Source: Caulobacter sp. 602-1 (lineage in GTDB: Bacteria; Pseudomonadota; Alphaproteobacteria; Caulobacterales; Caulobacteraceae). Taken from it: 64,000 nt of DNA. The stretch is taken from assembly GCF_003931565.1 (NCBI RefSeq), contig NZ_RRYI01000001.1, forward strand, positions 496,001 through 560,000, given 5' to 3'. Shown here in pieces: positions 33,862-42,546 of the stretch (the first letter of the stretch is position 1; every line of letters starts with the position of its first letter). Position numbers and translations under genes: made by a program. The notes under the pieces were generated by a model. That model ran no database searches and was not told the origin of the DNA. It saw only the letters and a program-made list of their open reading frames with translations.

Positions 33862-36315
33862 ATGAAGACCATCGACCTACGGGGACTGCTACTGGCGGGT
33901 TGCGCGGCTTTGGCCGTGACCGGCGGCGCGACGGCGGCGCAGGCGCAGGCGGCGCGGGACTACGCCATTCAGCGGCAGGATCTGGCCTCGGCCCTGCGGG
34001 CCTATTCGCTAAAGAGCGGCCAGGACGTCGTCTACGACCCCAGCCTGGTGCGGGGCAGGACCTCTCCGGGCGCCAGCGGGCGACTGACCGACGAAGCCGC
34101 GCTGCAATCGCTTCTGGCCGGCAGCCGCCTCTCGGCGCGGCGCACGCCCGCCGGCGGCCTGAGCATTGTGCCGGAAGGCGAGGCGGGACGCCCCCAGGCC
34201 GACGCCACCGGGGAGTTCTCGCCTCCGGCGGCGACGGTCGATGAGATCATCGTCACCGCCGGCAAGCGCGCCGAACGTCTGGGAGACCTGGCGGGCGGCG
34301 CCTCGGCCGTCACGGGTCAGCAGCTGAAGGCCGCCGGCGCTCAGAGCAACGCCGACTACCTCGGCCGCATCCCGGGCGTGGTGTTCAACGAAGGCACTTC
34401 GGGCCAGTCGGCGGTGACCATCCGCGGCGTCGGCGCTACGGCGGGGATCGACCAGGGACAGGGGCCAACCGGTTACTTCCTCAATGAAATCCCGCTGACC
34501 GAGCCCAGCTACGCCTCGGGCATTCCCGATGTCGACACGTTCGACCTGAACCGCGTCGAGGTGCTGCGGGGGCCGCAGGGCTCGCTGTTCGGTTCGGCCT
34601 CGCTGGGCGGGGCGATCAACTACATCGTCAACACCGCCGACGCTTCGGGCTTCGACGCCGCGACCGAGACGACGGTCCGCCACATCGCGCGCTCGGGCAA
34701 GGCCAGCTACGCGGTGAAGGGCATGGTCAACATCCCGATCATCCAGGACAAGCTGGCCGCCCGCCTGACCGGCTTCTCGCGCGAGGACGCCGGGTACATC
34801 AGGAACCTGGGCGCGGGCACGCGCAACAACCTGCAGGTCAATGGCGTGCGCGGCTCGGTGGTGTTCACCCCGACCGACCGTACGACCCTGTCGCTGCTGA
34901 GCTTGTATCAGAAGAACAAGTCCGACGAGATCGCCACGACGCAGAGCGCCTTCGGGCCTTATGCGCGCTCGACGATCCTGGCCGGTCCGACCGACTACGA
35001 CTTCGAGATCCACTCGCTGCGGCTGGACCACAGGTTCGACTTCGCCAACCTGACCGTCCTGGCCTCGACCAACACCAAGGACCATGTGCTGGATAGCGAC
35101 GTCACGCGCTCCAGCGCCCTGCGAACCTTCGCCCCGAAGGGGGTGCTGTCGCAGGAGATCATGCACACCAAGATGAAGACCATCGAGGCGCGTCTGGCCT
35201 CGGACGGCGACGGCCCGTTCAAGTGGCTGATCGGCGGCATGTATTCGGAGACCAACACCGACGTCGCCACCCTCAGCAGCCTGCCGACGGGCGCGGCGGT
35301 CCTGGCCTCGCGCTATAACGCCGCCCAGCTGCAGGGCGAGCTTTTCAACCGCACTTACAGCCACCGCGAAGGCGCCGAAAAGGCGCTGTTCGGCGAGGTC
35401 AGCTACGAGTTCATACCCACCGTCACCGCCACGGTCGGCGGCCGTCTGTTCGACACCAAGTACTGGGTCGAGATCCAGCGCTACGGCATCAACTACGGCC
35501 TGACGGGCCAGACGGTGCCGCGCCGCAACGCCGGCGACGACGGCTTCGTGCCCAAGGTCTCGCTGGCTTGGCGCCCCAGCCGCGACCTGACGGTCTACGC
35601 CCTGGCCAGCAAGGGCTTCCGGTTCGGCAATCCGAACACGGTCGTGGATCTGCCCGGCTTCGACACGCCGGCGGCCTGGGCCTCGGACTCGCTGTGGAAC
35701 TACGAGCTGGGCGCGCACAGCAGCTGGCTGGAAGGCCGCCTGCAGGTCGACGCCTCGGTCTACAACATCGACTGGAGCGACATTCAGGTCCGTCTGGTGC
35801 GCCCGGGCGATAACCTGACGTACGGCACCAATGCCGGTTCGGCCCGCATCCGCGGCGTGGAGCTGGCGGTGGTGGGCCGCCCGACCGCCGCCCTGACGCT
35901 GTCGTCGAACATCACCTATCTTGACGCCAAGCTGACCGAGACAGTGAGGACCGCCTCGCCGCCGCTGCTGGAGGGCACCCGACTGCCGGGCGCCTCGCCC
36001 TGGCAGATCTCTAACCAGGCCAGCTACCGCTTCAGCGGGCCGCTGACGCCGGTCCTGACCGTGTCGCACCGCTACCTGGCCAAGGCCCCGGAGACCCTGC
36101 AGGGACCCGACGTCAAGGTCGCCGGCTACAACCAGTTCGACGCCCGCCTGAATGTCAGCCTCGACGATGTCGACGTGGCCCTGTTCGCGACCAACCTCGC
36201 CAACAAGCGGGCGGTGGCTTTCGGCTACGGCCTGTCCAGCACTGGCACCGGCCTCAGCGAGTTCGTCATCCGCCCCCGCACCGTGGGCGTGACGGTGAAC
36301 TGGAAGCTGCGGTAG
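33862..36315 (+). CDS. TonB-dependent receptor with N-terminal signalling (STN) domain
   Basis: An 817-aa outer-membrane receptor/transducer. After the signal peptide (to about residue 31, ending AQAQA) comes an STN domain (33-110; IQRQDLASALRAYSLKSGQD and LLAGSRLSARRTPAGGLSIV), which contacts FecR. Then TonB box DEIIVTAGKR, plug (VTIRGVGATAG, RVEVLRGPQGSLFGSASLGG) and barrel. The last residues are NWKLR, so the usual terminal aromatic is absent. The upstream fecI-fecR pair should control it, and the downstream S9 peptidase and amidase suggest a peptide- or amide-like substrate rather than iron (inference). Confidence 0.9.
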   Translation: MKTIDLRGLLLAGCAALAVTGGATAAQAQAARDYAIQRQDLASALRAYSLKSGQDVVYDPSLVRGRTSPGASGRLTDEAALQSLLAGSRLSARRTPAGGLSIVPEGEAGRPQADATGEFSPPAATVDEIIVTAGKRAERLGDLAGGASAVTGQQLKAAGAQSNADYLGRIPGVVFNEGTSGQSAVTIRGVGATAGIDQGQGPTGYFLNEIPLTEPSYASGIPDVDTFDLNRVEVLRGPQGSLFGSASLGGAINYIVNTADASGFDAATETTVRHIARSGKASYAVKGMVNIPIIQDKLAARLTGFSREDAGYIRNLGAGTRNNLQVNGVRGSVVFTPTDRTTLSLLSLYQKNKSDEIATTQSAFGPYARSTILAGPTDYDFEIHSLRLDHRFDFANLTVLASTNTKDHVLDSDVTRSSALRTFAPKGVLSQEIMHTKMKTIEARLASDGDGPFKWLIGGMYSETNTDVATLSSLPTGAAVLASRYNAAQLQGELFNRTYSHREGAEKALFGEVSYEFIPTVTATVGGRLFDTKYWVEIQRYGINYGLTGQTVPRRNAGDDGFVPKVSLAWRPSRDLTVYALASKGFRFGNPNTVVDLPGFDTPAAWASDSLWNYELGAHSSWLEGRLQVDASVYNIDWSDIQVRLVRPGDNLTYGTNAGSARIRGVELAVVGRPTAALTLSSNITYLDAKLTETVRTASPPLLEGTRLPGASPWQISNQASYRFSGPLTPVLTVSHRYLAKAPETLQGPDVKVAGYNQFDARLNVSLDDVDVALFATNLANKRAVAFGYGLSSTGTGLSEFVIRPRTVGVTVNWKLR

Positions 36316-36317
36316 CC

Positions 36318-36358
36318 GGTCCGTCCCGGCGCGTCGTCCACCCGTGGCGCGCCGGACC
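36318..36358 (+). terminator. Bulged hairpin after the receptor gene
   Basis: GGTCC (36318-36322) and GGCGCG (36328-36333) pair with CGCGCC (36348-36353) and GGACC (36354-36358), leaving a five-base bulge. TTCTTCCT follows. It may attenuate transcription between the receptor and peptidase genes, much like the hairpin after the receptor gene near 8.7 kb. Confidence 0.4.
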
Positions 36359-36386
36359 TTCTTCCTACAGGACATGAGGCGGGCGC

Positions 36387-38351
36387 ATGGCCGGCGGACT
36401 TCGATTTGCATTGCTGCTGGCCGCGCTCGCCCTGCTGGGCGGCGCGCCTTTCGCCGCTTCGGCCGCGGAGCCGATCCGTCCCGCCGACATCATGGGCTTG
36501 ACCGACGTGTCGGATCCGCAGCTGTCGCCAGACGGCAAGCTGGTCGCCTATGTGGTCATGCCCACCCTGTCGACCCAGCGGCCGTCGCGGTCGGCGATCT
36601 GGATCGCGCCGACGGATCGCAGCGCGCCGCCGCGCCGCCTGACGTCCGGCGCGCAGATCGAGAGCGCCCCGCGCTGGTCGAGCGACGGGCGCGAGATCGC
36701 CTTCCTGTCCAACCAGGCCGATCCGTCGGCGCCCACGATTGCCGCCCGGCAGCTGTGGGTCGCCCCTGTCGACGGCGGTCCGGCCAAGCGCCTGACGGCC
36801 TCGCCTACCGAAGTGCGCGCCTTCTCCCGCTCGGCTGACGGCAAGGCCGTCGCCTATGTCGCCGCCGACCCGAAGACCGACCAGCAGAAGGCTGATATCG
36901 CCGCCAAGCGGGACCAGATGGTCATCGATGACAAGGGTGAGCTCGGGCGCCTCTGGTTGCTGGAGGCAGGGGGCCAGCCGCGCCGCATCGCCATTGAGGG
37001 CCGCGCCATCGCCGAGGCGCGCTGGTCGCCGGACGGCAAGCGGCTGTCGGCGCGGGTGGCCGACAGCACCGGGCTGAACGACTACTTCTATCATTCCGAC
37101 GTCGTGCTCATCGACGCCGCCACCGGCGCCGTCCGCACCCTGATGCGCGAAGCCTCCGGTCCGGGAGAATGGTCGCCCGACGGCAAGCGCCTGGCCTTCG
37201 CCCAACTGCGTGAACAGTATGTCGGCCTTCGGGTCTGGATCGTCGATGTCGACGGCGACCGCAGGCTGAAGGTCGGCGAGGATCATCTCGGCCACCTGAC
37301 GCGCCTGGAATGGGCGGCCGATGGTCGCTCGCTGCTGGCCCAGTCGTTCGAGGCCACGCGCTCCAAGCTGGTGCGGATCGACGCCAAGGATGGGAAGATC
37401 TCCCCCCTGCTGGCCTTCGAGGGGCGACTGACCGGCTTCAGCGCCGAGAACGGCCGCGTGGCCCTGGCCGCCGACACCCCGACCCGGCCCGACGACATCT
37501 GGCTATGGACGCCGGGCCAGAAGACCGCGCAGCCGCTGACCGATCTCAATCCGCAGGTGCGCCAGTGGGCGCTGGGCCAGGTGCGCGAGGTGAGCTGGAC
37601 CAGCAGCCTGGACGGCCGCAAGGTCTATGGGACCCTGGTGACGCCCCCCGGTTACGCGCCCGGAACGCCGATCAAGACGGTGATCCAGGGCCATGGCGGC
37701 CCAGAGGGCTTCTGGTGGTCGGGCTGGCTGGGCAGCTGGCACGACTGGGCCCAGATGCTGGCCACCCACGGCTATGCGGTGCTGCTGCCCAATCCGCGGG
37801 GTTCGGACGGCCAGGACATCGGCTTCACGCGGGGCCCGATCAACGACTGGGGCGGCGCCGATTTCCAGGACGTGCTGGACGGCCTGGACATGCTGGTGGC
37901 GGAGAAGATCACCGACCCGGCCCGTGTGGGGATCGGCGGCTGGAGCTATGGCGGCTTCCTGTCAGCCTGGGCGGTGACGCATAGCGACCGCTTCCGCACG
38001 GCCATCGTCGGCGCCGCGCCCGTCGACATCTCGTCCATGCTGCTGACCACCGACACGCCCGATTTCGTGGCCGGCTATTTCGGCCGCTTCCCGGAAAACC
38101 TGGCGCGGATGGACGCCTCGTCGCCGGTGCGTTTCGTCGATCGCGTGAAGGTTCCGGTGCTGGTGCTGCATGGCGAGCAGGATCGCCGGGTGCCGGTGAG
38201 CCTGGGCCTGTCGTTCTACCGGGGCCTGCGCCTGCTCGGGAAGGACGCGACCATGGTCAGCTATCCGCGCGAGCCGCACTGGACCTATGAGCCCGCCCAC
38301 CAGACCGACATCCAGGAACGGGTGCTGGCCTGGTTCGACGCGCATCTTTGA
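36387..38351 (+). CDS. Exported S9-family prolyl oligopeptidase/acylaminoacyl-peptidase-like serine peptidase
   Basis: A 654-aa peptidase: signal peptide (to about residue 27, ending ASAAE), a beta-propeller domain (about 40-400) with repeated SPDGK-type Tol/PD40 blades (PQLSPDGKLVAYV, WSSDGREIAFLSNQ, WSPDGKRL), and a C-terminal alpha/beta-hydrolase domain (about 410-654). Catalytic residues are Ser in GGWSYGGF, Asp in HGEQDRRVP and His in PREPHWTYE. S9 enzymes cut short peptides. It overlaps nothing upstream and lies 20 bases before the amidase gene. A joint role with the receptor in using peptides is likely. Confidence 0.92.
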   Translation: MAGGLRFALLLAALALLGGAPFAASAAEPIRPADIMGLTDVSDPQLSPDGKLVAYVVMPTLSTQRPSRSAIWIAPTDRSAPPRRLTSGAQIESAPRWSSDGREIAFLSNQADPSAPTIAARQLWVAPVDGGPAKRLTASPTEVRAFSRSADGKAVAYVAADPKTDQQKADIAAKRDQMVIDDKGELGRLWLLEAGGQPRRIAIEGRAIAEARWSPDGKRLSARVADSTGLNDYFYHSDVVLIDAATGAVRTLMREASGPGEWSPDGKRLAFAQLREQYVGLRVWIVDVDGDRRLKVGEDHLGHLTRLEWAADGRSLLAQSFEATRSKLVRIDAKDGKISPLLAFEGRLTGFSAENGRVALAADTPTRPDDIWLWTPGQKTAQPLTDLNPQVRQWALGQVREVSWTSSLDGRKVYGTLVTPPGYAPGTPIKTVIQGHGGPEGFWWSGWLGSWHDWAQMLATHGYAVLLPNPRGSDGQDIGFTRGPINDWGGADFQDVLDGLDMLVAEKITDPARVGIGGWSYGGFLSAWAVTHSDRFRTAIVGAAPVDISSMLLTTDTPDFVAGYFGRFPENLARMDASSPVRFVDRVKVPVLVLHGEQDRRVPVSLGLSFYRGLRLLGKDATMVSYPREPHWTYEPAHQTDIQERVLAWFDAHL

Positions 38352-38371
38352 CGCCTGCGAGGAACAAGATC

Positions 38372-39910
38372 ATGGACCTGAACCGTCGAACCCTGTTGGC
38401 GACCGCGACGGCCGTCCTGGCCGCGCCGGCCCTGGCTCGGGCCCAGATCAAGGCCGGCGACGGGATCGTCGGGATGAACGCTCGGCGGATGGTCGCCGCC
38501 CTCCGCAAGCGGGAGCTGTCCAGCCGCGAGGTCGTGGCCGCCCACCTGACCCAGATCGACCGCCTGAACCCGCGCTTCAACGCCATCGTCTCGCGGGTCG
38601 ACCGCGACGTCCTGCTCAAGCAGGCGGCGGCGATGGACGAGGAGGCCGCCGCCGGCCGGTTCCTCGGCCCGCTGCATGGCCTGCCGCACGCGGTCAAGGA
38701 CACCGCCCCGGTCAAGGGCGTCCGCAGCACCCAGGGCTCGCCGATCCTGCGCGACAACATCCCCGCCGCCGACAGCCTGGTGGTCGAGCGCATGCGCAAG
38801 GCCGGCATGATCTTCATCGGCAAGACCAACGTGCCGGAATTCGCCCTGGGCTCGCACAGCTTCAATCCGCTGTTCGGGACGACAGGCAACGCCTATGCGC
38901 CGGACCGCTCGGCCGGCGGCAGCACCGGCGGCGGCGCGGTCGCGCTGGCGCTGCGCATGGTCCCGCTGGCCGACGGCAGCGACTTCGGCGGGTCGCTGCG
39001 CAACCCGGCCGGCTGGAACAACGTGTTCGGCTTCCGGCCTTCGTTCGGCCGCGTGCCGTCCGTCCCCAACAGCGACATGTTCTGGCAGAACTTCGCCACC
39101 TCCGGCCCGATGGCGCGGACGGTCGAGGACCTGGCCCTGCTGCTCTCGGTGCAGGCCGGTTCGGACCCGCGCTCGCCGTTCTCGCTGCCCGACGATCCGG
39201 CGATCTTCGCAGGGGCCCTGGACCAGGACTGGAAAGGCAAGCGGATCGGCTGGCTGGGCGACCTGGGCGGCGCCTTGCCGATGGAGGCCGGCGTCCTCGA
39301 TACCTGCGTCAAGGCGCTGGAGGCCTTCCGGGCGATCGGCATGACGGTCGAGGCGGCCACTCTGTCGGAGCCCGCGGCGGACATGTGGCGCACGGCGGTG
39401 ACGCTGCGCCATTGGTCGGTCGGTTCGGACCTGCAGGCCTTCTATGACGATCCGGCCAAGCGCGCGCTGATGAAGCCCGAGGCGATCTGGGAAGTGGAGG
39501 GCGGCATGAAGCTGACCGCCCCGCAACTGGCCGTGGCCTCGGCCGGCCGCACGCGCATCTATCAGGCCTTCCGGACCGCCTTCGAGCGCTATGACTTCCT
39601 GGTGCTGCCGACGGCCCAGGTCTTCCCGTTCGAGAACGCCACGCGCTGGCCCACGGAAATCGCGGGCGTCCAGATGGACAGCTATCACCGCTGGATGGAG
39701 GTGACCCTGCCGGCGACCATGGCCGGACTGCCGGTGCTGGCCGTCCCCGCCGGCTTTGGGGGAGCCCGACACCTGCCCATGGGTCTGCAGATCATCGGGC
39801 CCAACCACGCCGACCTCGCGGTGCTCAAGCTCGGTCACGCCTACGAGCAGGCTTCGCCCTGGATCGCCGCGACGCCGCCGGCCGCGCTAAACGACGTCGC
39901 GCGCGGGTGA
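38372..39910 (+). CDS. Tat-exported amidase (amidase-signature family)
   Basis: A 512-aa amidase-signature enzyme that hydrolyses a C-N amide bond. The N-terminus NRRTLLATATAVLAAPALARA is a Tat-type signal. Catalytic Lys is in GLPHAVKDTAP, the cis-Ser in GGSTGGG (the common second Ser is Thr here) and the nucleophile Ser in DGSDFGGSLRNPAG. A start at ATG 38372 (RBS GAGGAACAAG) is preferred to an in-frame start at 38348 that overlaps the peptidase. Length is normal. It could release ammonia or an acid from peptide amides in the periplasm, following the peptidase. Confidence 0.9.
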   Translation: MDLNRRTLLATATAVLAAPALARAQIKAGDGIVGMNARRMVAALRKRELSSREVVAAHLTQIDRLNPRFNAIVSRVDRDVLLKQAAAMDEEAAAGRFLGPLHGLPHAVKDTAPVKGVRSTQGSPILRDNIPAADSLVVERMRKAGMIFIGKTNVPEFALGSHSFNPLFGTTGNAYAPDRSAGGSTGGGAVALALRMVPLADGSDFGGSLRNPAGWNNVFGFRPSFGRVPSVPNSDMFWQNFATSGPMARTVEDLALLLSVQAGSDPRSPFSLPDDPAIFAGALDQDWKGKRIGWLGDLGGALPMEAGVLDTCVKALEAFRAIGMTVEAATLSEPAADMWRTAVTLRHWSVGSDLQAFYDDPAKRALMKPEAIWEVEGGMKLTAPQLAVASAGRTRIYQAFRTAFERYDFLVLPTAQVFPFENATRWPTEIAGVQMDSYHRWMEVTLPATMAGLPVLAVPAGFGGARHLPMGLQIIGPNHADLAVLKLGHAYEQASPWIAATPPAALNDVARG

Positions 39911-39943
39911 CGACCAGTGCTTCCGCCTGAAACCCTCCGATCG

Positions 39944-40543
39944 ATGATCCATCCTTTTTCGACGTGGACGAACCAGGACGTCGCGGACCTGATCGCAGCC
40001 CATCCCCTGGCTTGGATCGTCAGTAGCGGCCCGGCTGGCTTTCACGCCACGCCCTTGCCCTTGCTGGCCGATCTCGATGGGGAAGGGCGCCTGGTCTCGC
40101 TGACCGGACACATGGCGCGCTCGAACCCCCTGGTCGAGGTCCTGGAGCGGGACGGGAGAGCGCTGGCGCTGTTCATGGGGCCTCATGGCTACATCTCGCC
40201 ATCCTGGATGTCCGACCGGACCCAGGCTCCGACCTGGAACTACGCCGTGCTGCGGGTCGAGGTTCGGGTTCGGTTCAGCGCCGTCACGGTCGATGAGGCT
40301 CTTGATCGGCTTTCCAGCGCCATGGAGGTCGATCGACCAAAGGCGTGGTCGCCAGACGAGATGGGGGAGCGCTTGCACCGTCTCGGCCGTGGGGTGATCG
40401 CGTTTCGCGCCGATGTCGAACGTTTGGACGGCCGCTTCAAGCTTGGCCAGGATGAGCGCGACGACGTCTACGCCGATATCATGACGGGCCTGGGTCCCGG
40501 TGACCTGGCGGACTGGATGGGGCGATTCAATCCCGACCGCTGA
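39944..40543 (+). CDS. PaiB-like FMN-binding split-barrel protein
   Basis: A 199-aa protein of the PaiB family (FMN-binding negative transcriptional regulator). Family landmarks are HPLAWIVSSGPAGFHATPLP near residue 20, GHMARSNPL, the FMGPHGYISPSWM loop and the PTWNYAVLRVEV strand, and VIAFRADVERLDGRFKLGQ at the C-terminal side. Bacillus PaiB is linked to protease regulation, but biochemical roles remain vague. ATG 39944 gives the best family alignment; GTG at 39917 is an alternative. It lies 33 bases after the amidase gene and is probably part of the same operon. Confidence 0.87.
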   Translation: MIHPFSTWTNQDVADLIAAHPLAWIVSSGPAGFHATPLPLLADLDGEGRLVSLTGHMARSNPLVEVLERDGRALALFMGPHGYISPSWMSDRTQAPTWNYAVLRVEVRVRFSAVTVDEALDRLSSAMEVDRPKAWSPDEMGERLHRLGRGVIAFRADVERLDGRFKLGQDERDDVYADIMTGLGPGDLADWMGRFNPDR

Positions 40544-40799
40544 CCGCGGCGGGCGTCGCCTTGTAGGACGGGCGCCGACGTCGACGCGGCTGGCGAGGTG
40601 GGGATCCGCCGACAGGTTCGGCGGGCGCGGACGCTGGCGTTCTTCGGCCCAGGCAAGCTCTTGGTCAAACGGAAGGCGCGTTACCGAGTTCGGCTGAGAG
40701 GTCGCATCGCCGCCGCTCACTGCCGAAATGCCGTGACAAGGCATGCGGGGACAGGGTCAATCTGTGTGACTTCGAGCATGTCCGCCTAGGGAAATTCCT
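40544..40799. other. Intergenic region before serine hydrolase gene
   Basis: 256 bases without a supported gene. Short open frames on both strands have no motif. A promoter for the serine hydrolase should be near 40740-40790. Confidence 0.4.
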
Positions 40800-42314
40800 A
40801 TGATGAAGGGGCGCGATTCCGCCTTGTTCTTGCCGACCCGGCGCGGCGTGCTTGGCGCCATCCCCGCCGCCGCCATGGTGTCGAGTGCTGTGGCGGCCGC
40901 GCCGCCGCGAACGACAGCGCTTTCGCCCGAAGCCACGAAAGCGATCGGTGGGATGGTTGACGGCTTCGTCGCGCAGAACCGCGCCGATGGTCTGTCAGTC
41001 GCGGTGGTGATGAACGGAGCCACGCGCTTCTTCAACGCCGGCGTTACGTCCCAGACCACGCTCACGGCAGCGACTGAACATCATGTCTATGAGATTGGCT
41101 CGGTGTCCAAGACCTTCACGGCGCTGATCCTCGCATCAGCGATCAAGGAAGGCCGGGTCGCCTTGAACGATCCCGTGCGGAAGTTTCTGCCGCCGGGCTT
41201 CGACAATCTCGCGAAGGACGGTCGAGCCGTCACCTTCGCCGACATCGTCACGACGACCTCGGCGCTCCCCGACAATGTTCCGGACTATCTGGCGGTCGCG
41301 CCGGGCGCCCCGCCCAAACAGTTGATCTTCGCGGCGGCGCAATTCCTGGACGCCTTTCCCTATGCCGGATTTCTTCCCGAACTGGCCAAGGTGACGTTGC
41401 TGGACAAGCCCGGCGTGGCGCCCCGCCATTCGAACGCGGCGTCCGTCCTGCTCGGCGTCCTGCTCGAACGCATCTATGGAAGACCCTACGCCGACCTGCT
41501 TTCGCGATACGTCGAGAAGCCCCTGGGCCTTGGCGCCGGAACGGGTGAGGGACGCGCGAGCTTGCAGGTCGCGGGCTACGGCGCCGACGCCACCCCGCGT
41601 CCACGTTTCAACCAGCCCGTAATGCTCGCCGCGGCCGGACTGCACTACTCCGCGGCCGACATGGCGAATTACCTAACCGCGCAGATCGACAGCCGCACGC
41701 CCGCGATCGCGCTCAGCCAGCAGCCGCTCTTTGCAGTCAGCGACGCCGATTCGATCGCCTTCCATTGGACCGTCGGACGCAAAGCCGACAGCAAGACATA
41801 TCTCCGCCATAGCGGAGGGACGTTCGGCTGCTCCACCTACTGTGATTTCCATCCGGATCAACGGTTTGGGATCGTGCTCCTGGCGAACCGGGTGACAAGA
41901 GACACTCAGGAAGATCTCAAGAAGATGGCCGAGGCCATCCATCTTACCCTGTTCGGCGCGCCCGCGGGCCTGGCCAGATTGCATCGCTTGCTGGAGGCCA
42001 GCGACTACAGCGACGTGACGGTGACGGTCGCGCTCGTGAAGCGCCAAAACCCCGAACTCTTCCTCAAGGAAGACGACCTCAATGATTGGGCGTACCGCCT
42101 TTTGAAGGCTCAGCGGGTGAAGGCGGCGGTTGGCCTGGCGGGCTATAACGCGGCCATCCGCCCCGAAAGCTGGAACGCCCACGACACCTATGGCGAGATG
42201 CTCGCCGCGAACGGCGACAAGGCCAGAGCCATCGCGGAATATCAGCGCTCGATTGAGCTCAACCCCGCCAACTCCAGCGGGAAAGTGATGCTTGCCAAGC
42301 TTCAATCACAATAG
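40800..42314 (+). CDS. Exported beta-lactamase-like serine hydrolase with TPR-like C-terminus
   Basis: A 504-aa class C beta-lactamase/penicillin-binding-fold hydrolase. A Tat-like signal (PTRRGVLGAIPAAAMVSSAV) exports it. Motif 1 is SVSK in YEIGSVSKTFTAL (Ser/Lys). Motif 2, normally YxN, reads HSN (APRHSNAAS), and motif 3 is HSGG in LRHSGGTFG. The C-terminal 60 residues (DTYGEMLAANGDKARAIAEY) resemble a tetratricopeptide repeat. It could be an esterase, D-aminopeptidase or transpeptidase-like enzyme; beta-lactam resistance cannot be inferred. Two in-frame ATGs (40800, 40803) are possible. It appears monocistronic. Confidence 0.85.
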   Translation: MMKGRDSALFLPTRRGVLGAIPAAAMVSSAVAAAPPRTTALSPEATKAIGGMVDGFVAQNRADGLSVAVVMNGATRFFNAGVTSQTTLTAATEHHVYEIGSVSKTFTALILASAIKEGRVALNDPVRKFLPPGFDNLAKDGRAVTFADIVTTTSALPDNVPDYLAVAPGAPPKQLIFAAAQFLDAFPYAGFLPELAKVTLLDKPGVAPRHSNAASVLLGVLLERIYGRPYADLLSRYVEKPLGLGAGTGEGRASLQVAGYGADATPRPRFNQPVMLAAAGLHYSAADMANYLTAQIDSRTPAIALSQQPLFAVSDADSIAFHWTVGRKADSKTYLRHSGGTFGCSTYCDFHPDQRFGIVLLANRVTRDTQEDLKKMAEAIHLTLFGAPAGLARLHRLLEASDYSDVTVTVALVKRQNPELFLKEDDLNDWAYRLLKAQRVKAAVGLAGYNAAIRPESWNAHDTYGEMLAANGDKARAIAEYQRSIELNPANSSGKVMLAKLQSQ

Positions 42315-42468
42315 GTCGTCAGCCGTTGCGTGAGAGCGCCGCTAAAAGGAATTCGGCGTTACGGGAGCGCATGAACCTGGGCGGACGGGGCCAAGCCCGC
42401 CCCCGCGTCTGGCGCTGAATATCGGGGGGCGGAGACGCATTAACGTCGGCAACTGGCGCCGCCTCGCC

Positions 42469-42523
42469 CCTAGAGCATTTTCCGATCGGTGTGAAACGGT
42501 CATCGGATCGAAAATGCTCTAGG
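42469..42523. repeat. Palindromic intergenic repeat
   Basis: CCTAGAGCATTTTC (42469-42482) and GAAAATGCTCTAGG (42510-42523) form a perfect 14-bp inverted repeat around a 27-base centre with a second, offset pair (CCGATC and GGATCG). Sequences of the form TAGAGCATTTTC...GAAAATGCTCTA are scattered between genes in many alphaproteobacteria. Only one copy is in the window. It lies between the ends of two convergent genes and may also act as a bidirectional terminator. Confidence 0.75.
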
Positions 42524-42546
42524 TGGAACAGAAGCCGGATGGGCCT

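Noticed and set aside
34009..36411. 800-codon minus-strand ORF opposite the STN receptor gene
   Set aside because: Antisense shadow; the plus-strand frame has clear STN, plug and barrel motifs.
39887..40744. 285-codon minus-strand ORF opposite the PaiB-like gene
   Set aside because: Mostly antisense shadow of the PaiB-like gene; the part beyond it has no recognised motif.
40800..42314. Beta-lactam resistance gene
   Set aside because: Only the broad serine hydrolase fold is supported, and motif 2 is altered; no resistance claim can be made.
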